From contig JAGMUV010000015.1 of NCBI GenBank assembly GCA_020744425.1, positions 372,001-436,000 on the forward strand: DNA of 64,000 bases, given 5' to 3'. Positions within the stretch are counted from its first letter, which is position 1, and each line of letters starts with the position of its first letter. Below, in pieces: positions 24,550-36,860 of the stretch. The notes under the pieces are model-generated. The model was given only the letters and a program-made list of their open reading frames with translations. It was not told the DNA's origin and did no database searches. Both the position numbers and the translations under genes were made by a program. Source of the DNA: Dactylonectria macrodidyma. Its lineage: Eukaryota > Ascomycota > Sordariomycetes > Hypocreales > Nectriaceae.

Positions 24550-27500
24550 TTCGGCGTCGGGATGTCGTCGGCGACGAGCGCGGGAGCAACCAGCGGGCTA
24601 CCGTGCCGGGGCTGGGGACAGGTCGGGCGGCCGACCGCAGGAGCTGGACGGCACCAGCTCAGCGAAGATGGTCGCAATTGAGACCGTAGATCATGCGAGA
24701 GGGCGTCGAAGGCGAGAATTGAAGCCGAGTTGCTGAGTAAACGATATGAGAGACGCCGGGGAGCGAGGTGGTTCGGTCGCTCGACAGCTGGGAGGGCGAG
24801 AGGCGAGGCGCGAGACTGGTGGCGTGGACGTGATGGGTCTGGATGGGCGGCAGGCAAAAGGACAGGCGTTGGCGTGATGGGGGGAGAATGAGAGCGTAAA
24901 GCGTCGAAGCAAGAGAGTCGATGGGACTGGAGAGGGAGGTAGAGAGAGAGGGAGGAGGAGGAGGAGAAAAGGAAGCGCAAGAAGAGGCAAGGAAGGTAGG
25001 TAGGAGGTAGGTGGTAGCTGAGGTTGCAGGCTGATTGATGTACGAGGTAGGTCAGTAGTAGTGGAGGTAGTAGTGGTGTTGGTACTTGGTAGTGGTGGCG
25101 GGAGAGATGGTCTGTTCGGGTGTCCAGGCTTGAACCTGGGGGAGGAGGGGGTAGACGGTTGCTGGGAATAGTGGGCGTTACAGTTAGGTGTGGTGGTGCG
25201 TCTAGGCTTTTAGCGCAGTCTGTAGGTACAAGCTCAACAGGTCTGGGGCGCCATGGAAGCTGGAGCAGGAATGAGCAGCAAGCCGAACGTGGAGCAGGAC
25301 GAGGCAAGGCGATGTAAGGAAGGCAAGACAAGGCGGAGCGGAGGACAGGGTGAGGCAGGCTGCGGAGCGGAGCAGGGCAGACAGTACACGGTATATTTAG
25401 AACGGGCAATGCTCAGCGCTGTTCTCTTTTGCATCAATCATTATCATCACCTCATCACAAACGGAGGAAGGCTCTCGAGAGTTCCGAGTATAGAGGGGAC
25501 GGTCCTGTGTGAGTGAGATTGCTGGAGATGGAAGCTGGACAGAATGGAAGCGAGGAACCCTTCCGTCACCATCCCTTACCGTTCTCTGGGCGCGCCCTGG
25601 GTATTCTGGGATTGGGAGGGAGGGACGGGGATGCTGCAGCTGCTGAGTGGGCTACAGTGGGCTGCAGAGTTGCTGCAATGGGCGACGCAATGGGCGACGC
25701 GACCCCAGTTTGTCTGGGCAGGGCCCCCAAAGGACCCCCCCTTAGTGGGTGGTGGATAACTGGTGGGCCGCCCCCGAGCAGGAGGATGACCGGGGGGGGG
25801 AAGGGGAACGAAGAGACGAGTCCAGGCCAAGCAGGAAGAAGGCAGAGCACACAACAAGCGACACAAAGCATTGCCAGGCTGCTGCGGGGAGGCGATGAAT
25901 CTGGCCCCTTGTGCACCTGGCTAAGGTACATATTAATCAAGCTAGCTTGAGCATTCGGACATCTATGCGAGCGAGTCGTCGACGGGCAGTGGACAATGGC
26001 CAGTATTCAGTATCCATCTAGCTCTCCACTGGGACTGAAAAGAGAGAGAGAGCCAGAGGGGGGAGCCTAGGAGCACAGGTGGAGCATCCTCAGCGGCGTG
26101 TGTGGTGTGGTGGGGTGGCCTGGGGGGCCGAACGGATGGGTAAAGGAAGGTCGTTGGGCGGTGGTTCCATCCGGGCCCAGGCGGGCGATGGGCCTATTGG
26201 CTAGCCGCGGCTATGACGACGAGGGCTGGGGACTCATGAGAGGGCAGAGAGGGCAAGGCCACGAGGGACTTGGGCTCTGGCAGCCAGAGAGGCCGGGGTA
26301 TCAGCATGGGTTGGAGAGGGGGGCATGCATTTTGGGGCATGGATACCTTTAAGGGACATGGGGTTAGGACATGGGGTTAAGAGACATGGGGCTGGGGGAG
26401 GGGGAGGGCAGAGACGAACGAAAGGACCACCAACATTGCAGCCAGCAGCAGGAACCGCAGCAGCTAGTCTATCTGTCCTGTACGAAGTAACTATGGACGC
26501 ACAACAAGTATTACAGAAGCGCGAATCCAGTAGACTCGGGGTTCAACGTGGTAAGCGAGCTAATGAGTCGAGCCCTGGGAACCAACGGGTTCAGTACGCG
26601 CGCACCAACTACCTACAATACAGTAGGTACCTACAGTGCAGTTACGAATACTGCGCCTAAATCCTAGTGTCAGTCGGTGGCCCGTATTAGATAGCCGGTA
26701 GGCGGACGCTATGCCTCGTCTCATCAACGCTCTCTCCAGTTACCAGCCGCGTGGAACTTGCTCCGAGTCTACCAGACCTCCCCTCGGCACACATTGGACC
26801 AGCGGGCACTGATTTGAGAGAGGATGGGGTAAATTGGTCATCTGGATCTGACCATCAGCCTCCCACATGATGGATGACTGATGACTGATGACTGGCATCT
26901 CGAGTCAACCGCTGCATTTTGGACAAAAACGCTCGCTTCTGAGACTCTCTCTCTCCTCGCCTCCCCCGCCCGTGCGCACGTGCATGTGCTCCGCCGATTT
27001 CGATTCGGCTTCGGCATCGGGACCACAATTTCGCACTTCAGAGTTGATAGAATTCTCCCCGGCTGGCGATTTTCGGTCAACCCAAACCGCCGCTCCCGAG
27101 TTTTTTTTAAAACACAAATTAAAAAAAAAAAAAAAATTAGCTGCCCCTGCACGAGTCAACTGTAAGACGGAAGCGCTAAATTGAAAGCAAACCACGGCGC
27201 CACAGACTTGGCGAACTACGAGAACCGATGAACAAGAAGACTGCTCGAGAAGGTGTCGGGGATCGGGACACTGACTTTAACCGGCCGGGACCAGCGAGAA
27301 GGAAAGATGTGCACGCTCAACACGCGCTGGGGCATGACTAAGGCACCTGGGAAGAGGAGAGGAGAGCCTGTTGGATCCAATACGGCGCGGTGTGTACTTC
27401 GTAATCCATGAATGGGATGCCAAGTCAGGTGCATTTCCCTTCCATTCACACAACCACCCACGGATGTAACCTGGCGCATGGCAACTCGCAAGCCTAGGAA

Positions 27501-30500
27501 CCTGGCAGCTTGGCGAGTTTTGGTTTGGTAGATCTTCACCCACAAAGATGCTGTGGTCCCTTTAGGCCCAAACACTTCCAAAGTAGCTTGCTGCGACGAT
27601 CCCACGGTACCGCTGCCCGCCAACGAACCCTTTTTCTCCTCTCCCCGAGTTACATCTCCTCCTCCCCCCCAAACCTACCAGAGTTATGGGTCAAGCCTGG
27701 GCTAGGTCGATCGTAGATGCAGCTAGGCTCAACAGGCACTTTGACAGGGGCCGGACGAGGAGAAACCCAAAGAAAACATAACACAAGTTTTAAGACGAAG
27801 CCGAAGATCCTCCAGAAACTCGGATAGACCAGCGTAGTAAAAGCCAGGGCCAGTCCCGGACCGGACGTACATATCCAGGACTCTCTCACCTCCTCCTCCC
27901 CAACAGGTTCTCACAGGTCTTGATAGGATGAGGCGTTGAAGACGAGCGCTGCTTGGTGGGAAATGTGTCGCGTCTCCTCTCGCCATGCTCCTCCACCACC
28001 ATCATCTCCCATGGGCTTCCCACCCCCGCATGACCGTCTCGTCGCCCTTTCGGCTGCTGCCATGCCGCCTGGACTTGACAGTTTTCCTGCGAGGGGTCTG
28101 GTCTCGCCACCATGGGCCATGCATGCTCGGAGACTGCATCAGGCAAATGCAGCCAACTCCTGCAGGCAACGTTCTCTTCCAGGGCCGTCCTCACAGGGCG
28201 CGGCAAGGCACACCATCTGCGGAAAGACGCCCCGTGTCACCCTGGTCCTTGCACCTCCCAGAAGCTCTACCTTCGTAATATTGACCCGTTTCTGACATTC
28301 GTGGGTTTGGGGAGAGTCGTACCTATCTAGGTAGGACGTTCCTGAGAGTAGGCAGTAGGTACGTACATAGTAGTAGGTTTGATGCTCATTCTCAGTCGGG
28401 CATTCGCCGACTTGCCTACCCATGTCTTCTCGCCGATGAAATAGAACCTGTTCTATCCCCGGCAACTCGCCTTTCTCACTAGCCCATATTCGATGATGCG
28501 AGGAGCGACGAAAAGTGTGGGGTTGCCTCGCCGCCGCCTCCCTCGTAACGTGAGCACATCGCCAATTATCCGGCTTCCAAGTCCCCAACCACGACGCTGG
28601 TATCCTATCACACGCGTCTCCCCCGCGTCTCAGTCGGTCCGTTGTTGACATACATGATACTCAGCAGTTTACGTAGCACGAGAGTGTACGAATAGCACGC
28701 ATGTGCGCTGTGAGGTAGCACTGGGATCTGATCTCATGGTCTCGAGCAGCATGACCAGCTGGCTGTCGCTGTATCCATCTGCCCGACCAGTCTGTCTTGT
28801 GCCATCCATCCATCATCAGCCAGCGCGTTGGCCACGGATCACCTGTTAAGTTCCGACAAGGCGCGCCTTTTTCGTTCTCCCTCTCCTATGACAGCTCGGC
28901 ATTCCTCATTACACCGACCCGAGTTAAAGCCAAGCCATACGCTTCCATAAGCATCCCCAACAGTCTAACAGTCTCCGCTCTCGGAGTTGATTGAGACGAA
29001 CCCGACGAAACTGGCCATCGCGTATGTGGCGTCGTCCGGCTTTGGCGCTTCTGCAGCGGCCTTCTCTCAGCTTGTGCCCTGAGACGGCTGGCGCCCATGC
29101 GCTATAATTTTCTACTCGCTCGCACACTCCTTGCCCCTTGATTTCTCTCAGAGGCTGGAGGATGGCTAGTCCATGGCATTTGTTCTGGAACAACGTCATG
29201 TGCGTTAGCCTCTCCTTGTTACTCGCCCAACTCGCGCCCAGCTCACGCACGCCAACCATCGCAGCACCACCCGCTCCAAACGCATGCAAGCGTTATCCGG
29301 CTTCCCCGCCTCCATGTGCCATGACGAATATGCGTCCATTTTAGGTGACTGAATTGATTTTTGCACCAGAGGATGCGCCAGAGGATGCGCCAGAGGATAC
29401 GTCGGAACACTTCAGACGCACTGAAGAACTCTAGACGCAACATAATCAGGCTCTATAAAGTTGCCATACTGTATTAGGCACTGTAACCAAGACAGGCAAC
29501 AGAGCACACACTCACACACACCTGTGCTGCCCCATTGCGAAGCGGCTGAGCCAGCCTCAAACCAACACAGACCAAGCCCGAAAACCACCCCACAAGCCAA
29601 TCAGCGCCATCGGGATGCCATCTTTTTTCTCGACTCTCACAACTCCTTCAAGCTGCCGAAGGCCCTAGAAATAGAATTCGCGCTGCTTGGCGCCCCCTGA
29701 CGCCTCGCCGTAAAGGCAGAGATGCTGTCACAGATGGTTCTTTCCAGGGTGGGATGCACAACAGAGTACGGTCTGTACACATGTCGTGAGATCGCCCCGC
29801 TTTATGGAAACCCGTCGATAAGCCTCTATTCGCAGTCTATCGGAAATGATGTATCTACTCGCGGTGTCCTCCACCGCTGCAGAGCTGACTTGCCGACGCC
29901 TTCGATCGATCTCGATGCCGTTCCAATATGGGCTGGGACAATGACATTCATTGCAGCCATGATGAGGGAAAATGCTTGTCTGGGACCAAAAAGTGGTGAA
30001 ACGCGCTTCGGCCCCATGGCTGAGTCGCCATGGGGCATGGCCATAGCTGCCAACATGGATATCCCCTTGCGGGCTCTCCCGAAGCTGCCGCGGGATATGT
30101 TGCCTACTGTTGCAGTACTCGCGGTTTAACGCTGACGATTGGTTCCATCCCACCTCTACTACTTGCTCGTCTTTGTCAGCTGGTTGCCAAGAGCGCACTT
30201 GATAGAGGAACAATGGGTCAGGATGATCATGATGAGTGTGATAGAGCCGACTTGCCGACTTTGACGGTTGACTACGACTGCTTATCCGCAGGATCCGAAG
30301 TTCTGACAAATGTCCCAGAAATAGTGTCTCCAGTATCAAAATCACCCGTACAGTAGGCATGCCTATAAATGATAACCACACACTAGCTGCTTGATAGACC
30401 TACACTGCCCGTTTCTTGAAAACTTCGATGAACTCACATTGGCGAGACAAGATAAGAGGTCGGATGTCTGTTGTGCACTTACAAAAACAAAGCGAAACCA

Positions 30501-30788
30501 CCGCCTTTTATTGCTTAGGATTCACATACAGATCATCACATACAAGTGATGTTAATAAACTGCCCACCTTGAACTGAATCAACTAGATAGTATAAGGCGA
30601 AAACTAGTAAGTCATGACGGCTAGTATTAAACATGTACAACCAGCCCTTTGGGGTAAGGCAGCCCATAAGTCTTTAGGCATTTTTAATGCTTAATCTGTC
30701 CTTCCAAGTACCTTGCCGTCGCTCATTGGCTTGATACGATTTTGGTGAAAATGAGAGCATGAGCTTTGGCTTCAATCTTGAGCTTGTC
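24550..30788. other. 6.2-kb interval without a recognisable gene
   Basis: The first kilobase is purine-rich on the plus strand (pyrimidine-rich on the creB sense strand) and is probably creB leader and promoter. Farther right are low-complexity G-rich stretches (25600-26400), an A16 tract near 27121, a 12-nt tandem repeat at 29366, and GTAGGTA-type motifs near 25000, 26600 and 28330. ORFs up to 217 codons (29728-30381, minus) lack recognisable domains. The last 370 bp is A/T-rich and probably the phosphate carrier 3' region. Confidence 0.5.
29366..29401. repeat. 12-nt tandem repeat, three copies
   Basis: Three tandem copies of CCAGAGGATGCG; the third has A for G at position 10. Located in non-coding sequence. 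Confidence 0.85.
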
Positions 30789-32083
30789 TTACTTCTTTTC
30801 TGCCGGTGGTGGAGCGCCACCCGTGGTAGGGAGGCCCATGAAGATCTTGAAGTAATCCTAGATGAATACGTTAGCACCGCTTGCAACCGCCTCGTGCTCC
30901 TAGGAGTCTAGAGTTTGACAAGTGACTTACATAGATCATCCACTGAAGACCAGTCAAAGTACCGATCATGACAATTCGCACTGGGAGGCCGTTCCAGAGT
31001 CCCGAGAAACCAATGTCCTTGTATACTCGGCCCATGGCGCTTCCAAAGGCCTCACCAGGTGCGCGGGTTGCATTGAGCTTACTGACCATGACATCGGCCG
31101 GGTGGGACACAATAGCGCACAGGATACCTGCCAGATAACCGCCAGTGAAGGAGACACCTGTCTGGGCAGCCTTGCCGTAGTCGTCCTTTTGTCCTGGCAG
31201 GCGGTCGTAGATCATCTCAACGATGGTCTCGAATGAGGCGAACTTCATCATGGTGTATGGGATCTGACGGCCCCACAGCGGATACAGACCCTTGTACAGA
31301 CCGGCCACGCCCTCCTTGCCAACGACGGTGCTCAGGCCATGCAGCGTGCCTCGATACGGGTTCGGCATGCTGCCTTGCATACGGACCTTGACAGCTTCGA
31401 ACGGGCACAGGGCGAGATCAGCCAGGACCTCAGCGGAAGCGGACGCCGCCAAGTACAGACCGGTCTTGTACTTGTAGGCAGCCTCTGGGCCCGCGATATC
31501 CGAGTACGTTTTCTTGAAGTATTCATACCAGCCGTACTTGAAGGCACCCTGTGCACTGTAGCCAAACAGCGTAGGGCTCCAGCCTGTGAAGATTCCGCGG
31601 AAGCCTTCGGCGCGGTATATCTTGCTCCATCCCTGGATGTTGCTCTTGTAGAGCCTTGGGTCGACCTGACGGCGGGTCTTGACGAGATCGAGCGGCGTCA
31701 CTGCTGCGTGGGTTAGGCCCTATGAGAAGGAATTAGTTGAATGATCTTGATAGGAGTTATCAGATATGACATGATAGTTGCGAGGTTGTGTCTGGGTATA
31801 GGGCACTCACACAGGCTAGCAGTCCACCCACTGTGCAAGCGGCATAGTATTGAGCGGAGAAGAGCTCAATCTTGCCCGTCTTCGCTTGGGCCTTGGAGCT
31901 CGCCTTCTCGAATTCGCGCGTGGCCTCGGCGCCCAGCTTCTTGGTCTTGTCTTTGGCATCGTCAACCATGGAGTAGGCGCTGTAGAGTCCCATACGTGCT
32001 TCGTAAGGTGTGCGGCCATTGTTGGCAAAAGGTCCCTTTATTGAAGCCTGAAAGGCCTCTGTGGAAGGATGCAATGGAGACAT
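30789..32083 (-). CDS. Mitochondrial phosphate carrier (SLC25 family)
   Basis: This inner-membrane carrier imports inorganic phosphate into the matrix for ATP synthesis (yeast MIR1/PIC2 family; which of the two cannot be decided by eye). Exons 31811-32083, 30931-31719 and 30789-30857 give 376 residues. The three carrier signatures are present: PLDLVKTRRQ, PFEAVKVRMQ and PADVMVSKLN, each ending an odd-numbered helix, with six membrane spans expected. The N-terminal extension before the first helix (about 70 residues, with a charged KAQAKTGKIELFS segment) is longer than in yeast MIR1. The last exon adds a short Pro-rich tail. ATG 32083 is chosen because it opens the exon and nothing upstream is in frame. 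Divergent from the CBS-domain gene. Confidence 0.95.
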
Positions 32084-33071
32084 GATGGGATGGACAATTG
32101 CGAGCGGCAGGATTGGGTAGGGATCTAGGAAGGTCGAGGGGTGTCAGCCAATATTCGGCGACGTGAGTATTCTAGGTAGGTGGAGGATGCGGGATTGATT
32201 TGAAGGGATTGAACGCACAACCAGATTATGGTATCGCGACGTGACTTGAGGCTGAGAATATGGGATGGAGACGAGGTGATGCGGTTACAGTAACGTACCT
32301 CTCGATATGACGTCGACGAATGGGAAGGACAGTCGACACCCACTTCAGCAGGAAGCACACAGTGCAGCGTTTCTTTGACGTGATAACACGAGGGAATTGT
32401 AGGAGATGGAGATCAACAGCTAGATTGGGATAGGAAGCTGAGAGCAGGATGATGTCAAGCAAAGGTTGGTGAAGTACCGCCGGACTTAAGAGCCCGACCC
32501 CGAGGATTGCTCCCCTCGCTCGCTTTTTGCGGCCATTAGGCTGACTGGAGAAACAAACAGGGACATGGATGACGGATGGGCACTCGTTGGTATTGGAGCG
32601 TCACATGCTACCCATCCATTCTAGCTTACCTGATAGAGCGCCAGAGGGATGGGTACTGATAGGCCATGGTATGCGTGCACTTGACGATAGCTTCACCTTT
32701 TCACTTCGCGCGTTGTTCGTGTAAGTGAACCGGTGCAAAGTGGATCGAGCGGCCGGCTGAGGGCCGACGTTGGAGGTTCTAAAACAGCGAGCCTACGGGC
32801 ACTAAAAGCTGCGCGGCGGCGAACCTGGGCCGTTGCTGCCCCGCTATTCACCCCAAGCCAATGTGGAAGGAAGTCAGCGTCACCTCATTGCAACTCCCTG
32901 TTGGCAAATAAATCCCTGCAGTGCATTTCCTCGCACCACCACTGCCACCAACACCGCTCCAACATACATCGCGATCCCCTCACTTTTGCGATTTCCAGAA
33001 AAGGCTCAGGACCTCACAACTTCACTTCCCCAATTGAACACGTCTCCAACCACACAGCTCTCGACTCGATC
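32084..33071. promoter_or_regulatory. Divergent promoter region of phosphate carrier and CBS-domain genes
   Basis: A 988-bp spacer between divergently transcribed genes. The part from about 32840 to 33071 is C/A-rich and resembles a 5' leader of the CBS gene. No defined element recognised. Confidence 0.5.
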
Positions 33072-33698
33072 ATGGCTGCTGCTACCGCCACCGCCACTGG
33101 CCCTGCGTCACAGCCCCTCGTTACCAGCTGGTCGTCCCGATATCGCGGGGTAAGTCTTAACTCACGACTTGCGTCGAGAGTGCCACGTAGTCTCTATGCG
33201 CCGCCTCTCTCTTCCGACTCTCGGATTCCCCTCGGTAACGGATCGCGCAACTAACATGTTCCCTCCTAGGCCACCATCCAAGACCTCGACCCTCCTACCG
33301 CCCTCTCCCTCAACCCCTCCGACTCCATCTCTCTCGCCCTCCTCTCCGCCTTCGAGCGCGACTACACGCACCTAACCATCGTCGCCTCCGACACCCGCGC
33401 CCTACTGGGCTACATCTCCATCCCGCACCTGCAGTCGCTGCTCGACAGCGGCAAGGTCAAACCCGAGGACCAGCTCTCCGCCGCCATGACCCGCTTCCAG
33501 CGCCGCGGCCGCACGTACCGCGTCATCACAATGGAGACGCCCCTCGAGGAGCTTGAGGATTTCTTCCGTGGTGGCCAGCCCGACGGCGCCCCCTGGAAGG
33601 AGGAGTTCGCCGTCGTTACCGACGAGAAGAGGAGGTTCGTCCTCGGCGTGGCTACGGTTCAGGACCTGGAGGAGTTTGCCAAGAGGAGGCCGGCCTGA
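33072..33698 (+). CDS. Small CBS-domain protein
   Basis: Two exons, 33072-33149 and 33270-33698, give 168 residues. The body resembles a tandem pair of CBS motifs: a first unit from about residue 27 (ATIQDLDPPTALSL...LLGYISIPHLQSLL) and a second near the end (EEFAVVTDEKRRFVLGVATVQDLEEFAK). CBS pairs usually bind adenosyl ligands and regulate partner proteins. No catalytic or membrane domain is attached, so the partner is unknown. The N-terminus is Ala/Thr-rich and the start is supported by a leading ATG just upstream of the splice donor. Codon usage is strongly GC-biased at third positions in exon 2, as in highly expressed fungal genes. Convergent with the following gene. Confidence 0.9.
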
Positions 33699-34168
33699 AC
33701 AAAGATTGAAGGGGAGGGGGAGACTTTAGAACATCACCCTGGGTATGGGTAAATGCAAACGAGATTGCGGCAAAGGGAACAGCACGTCAAAGCAAAGCAT
33801 TATGGGCGTTGGATAGACTCAACTGAACATCAGGACAACGGGGCGCGACGGCACATGGATGGGATAGATATCAACATCACTCAGGCCATGTGACAAAGTA
33901 TTACCGAACACGGATATGGGTAGCTGGCAATAGTAGAAGACACGTTTATAGCAAAAAAAAAAAAAAAAAAAAGGCTTCAAATTGCCATGCACGATACAAT
34001 TTTTCATGGTCAAGGTTTCATATTTCGTGTTCATTGTAGGTATGCTCGAGACCAACTATGATCAAGGTTCATAATTCTAGGGGCTAAACCCCCTCTATCG
34101 AAAGGTAGTTCATACGACTCCAAACCCCGGCGCATCCTAGCATCCCCTAACTCTATTGCAAAAAGACT
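33699..34168. other. Convergent 3' spacer with an A20 tract
   Basis: A 470-bp spacer between convergent genes. It contains a 20-nt A run at 33953-33972 and is otherwise unremarkable. Confidence 0.5.
33953..33972. repeat. Homopolymer A tract (20 nt)
   Basis: Run of 20 A on the plus strand in a convergent spacer; length may be affected by sequencing. Confidence 0.9.
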
Positions 34169-34898
34169 TTAGGGGTTGTAGTCGTACACGAGACGGATCT
34201 GGACACGCTTGTCGCCCTTGGTCACGACAATGTGACGACTGTATCGTCGCTCTCCATTGATGGTCTCGAAGCCCCAAATCTGAGTGGCAATCCAGCCATT
34301 GTCCTGGCTCTCGACGTAGCTTTTGTACAGGGTCTTGCCCTCACCCTCGATGAGCCATCCCGTCTTGAGGTACTCGTCATCGATCTCGTCGAGGCTGACG
34401 AAGAGGGAACGACCCTTGACGGCACCGAAGAGCCAGTCCGAGTTGTCGCGGAAGGTGTCGTCGGCGCAGCGGTTCTCGTTGGTGCTGCTAAGGCCGGAGG
34501 CGGACTGCACGATGTCGATGTGGGTGAAGACGTCGGTCGACGTGTTTGGGGGCTTGGGGGGAGCCTGGTACTGGTTCACCTCGAGCGTGACGGTGGCGAG
34601 GCCAATGGCCTTGCGCGTCATCCAGCCGACGCCTTGGAGGGCGAGAACGGGCTCCGAGCTGTCGGAGAGCGTCTTGTTCTGGTGTTTTTGTTAGTATCAG
34701 TGAAGAGTGATGAGCCGGATTTGGCGTGTAAATTGGGCGCTGAAGGAGGGGCAAATATGTTGAGGGGTTGCAATTGCAACGCCGAATGACAACGCTGAGA
34801 GGGATCGAAAACAATAAAGTGCACAGAATGACGCAGCTACTCACCAAAGTCCAGTTTCCACTGAGGTCATTGATGGTCTTTTCCGCAGGGGCCGCCAT
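34169..34898 (-). CDS. Conserved fungal protein of unknown function, calycin/lipocalin-like
   Basis: Exons 34845-34898 and 34169-34678 give 187 residues. The sequence starts with a DLSGNWTLNKTLSDSSEPVL segment, then QGVGWMTRKAIGLATVTL, and later EYLKTGWLIEGEGKTLYKSYVE, IWGFETINGERRYSRHIVV and RVQIRLVYDY. This order of short beta-strand-like segments, beginning with a G-x-W, is shared by a common ascomycete family often left as hypothetical and resembles the calycin (lipocalin-like) barrel. I know no experimentally established function for it. No signal peptide is visible. ATG 34898 is the first in-frame start. Ligand binding is only an inference from the likely fold. Confidence 0.8.
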
Positions 34899-36860
34899 TT
34901 TCGCTGTGTATTTCTGTTGGAGGGGATTTTGGTGAGGGATTGAGGGTCGAGGTGAAGCAAATGCTCGGTCTGGCAAGGTGACGTCGGGTGAGAGTGATGT
35001 TTGTTGACGTGTGGCTAACAAGGGCGATATGCGCCTCAGGGAAACATCAAACCTGCAGGAACGAACCCACACAAATTCTCAGCCGTCAAGCTCGACGGAC
35101 TTGCAAAAAGACACTGAATGAAGAGGGGGCAATAAGGGCAGCAATGGGAAAAAAAGCAAACCCCGTCGTAAAACTGCAACGAGCTTGATATATGAGCAAA
35201 GCCTTGCCCCAGCCTCGACTATCACAAGCAAAACCAAGGGCCCAGCCAACACAGAGCCCAAAAGCTCCGAGGTCGAGAGAGCAATCGTCACATTCACAGG
35301 CCTGCAGGGATGCGGCGTCCCCCATGTCCACTATTTGCCATTGCGGGGGAAACGATGTCGTGACGCCCCTGGCAATGGGAATCCCTCTTTTACTGCGACC
35401 TTTTTGTTGGCCGTCTTGTCTTTCTCGCTCGCCCGAGAACGAGCCTGTGCAATAAAGGCCAACCAACGGAGGAGGTGCAAATGTGGAAATCGAGGCCGGC
35501 TCGGCGGGGGGCTGGCGCAACGCCAAGAAGCGGAGGTTTTGGCACCGGCCGACGGGTGCACGGGATGGATCAAATCGGCCATCACATGGTTGGTTGCCGT
35601 TTTCTTTCGAGAACCAGGAAAACCAGAAAACCACGAAACTAGAGAATGCCAAATGGCCGGATTAGGGAGGTGGACAGCTCGAATGAGAACCGAACCCCCC
35701 CCCCTTCTCGCTTTCTTAGGGCCGCAGATGGGAGAGGGTTGCCCATCAAGTTGGGTCGAGAGTAGCCCTTAGCATGTGAGGAGACCGATGTCATGCAAGT
35801 CATTGTTTCTCAGAAGTTAATCTTGACATGATGACGACCAGCAGAGACAGCCTCAGATGCGTGCTTACCTACTAGTAGCTACTGACGTAGTATTTATCAC
35901 ATGATGACTGTCTAAATATAATCCAACAGCATCCTGACGCGGATGGATCTACACTCAGGAACCGTCGTCCTCGGTTCAGCGAGATGCCATCCACACCCAC
36001 AATCATAATCGTATATACGACCATGATCTAGATGCAACCAACTGACAGACGCCTACAAAGCACTGCCACCACCCACCCCCCGGACGAGCTGCCCCTTGCA
36101 GTTGGTGCCTCCACGTGAGACACCAACATGTCGATTGTAGAGACATACATTGGCGACCCGTGCTCTGTGTGACTTGATGCGACCGAGATAGAGACCGACA
36201 TCCCACGAAACCCCATCCCGGGGCCCCGCGATGCGCAATGCCGGCGTCTGACCTCGATCCATGTCGACCGCTTCCACATGATCGCTCTCTCAGGCAATCA
36301 CCTCGGCTGAATCACCAACCTCGCAATCCCTCCGCACTATCGCTCCATCATCCCTGGTCCATAGCGCGCCATTACCATCCGGTCTGGCGATCCTCTCCCT
36401 TTCAGCCTTGCCCTAAGCAGCCTCGGACCACATCACTGGGTCATGCAACTAGGTTCAAAGATGCCTTATTTATATTATTAGTGTAGGTAGGTATAGCGAT
36501 AATAGCAGTACTCCCTCATGATCCCCTCGACCGCCCTCAAAAAGACAACCCTTCCTCCATCTCCAGAATCGTTCATGATCTAGTTATACATTGTATCGCG
36601 TCTCCACCCCAAATCTCTTCCCCATGCTCTCTTCCCCAGACCTAGCCACTCGGCTATGTCACTTCATCTAGTGTGGATAGTTATGACCAAGATCATGTGT
36701 TGGCGGCCGTCTCTCATGCCACGGTCGTATGTAGTCCATGGTATCGTCTCCTCCTACTCCCGGCCGGCTATCTGCCCGGCCGAGTCCATGCACAAAGAAA
36801 GCCACTCCTGGATCCATACATGCATGTCGTTTCTCTTTGAAGCAAACATTGTCAGACATC
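34899..36860. other. Gene-free interval of 2.0 kb
   Basis: Contains overlapping ORFs on both strands (up to 195 codons around 35086-35772) that mirror each other and carry no recognisable motif. No RNA gene or repeat was recognised. Confidence 0.45.

Noticed and set aside
28139..28651. 170-codon ATG ORF on the minus strand
   Set aside because: Overlaps equally long frames on the other strand; no domain, no signal peptide and no compositional support for coding.
35086..35772. Overlapping 188- and 195-codon ORFs on opposite strands
   Set aside because: Mirror-image open frames of this kind are common in GC-rich DNA; neither shows a family motif.
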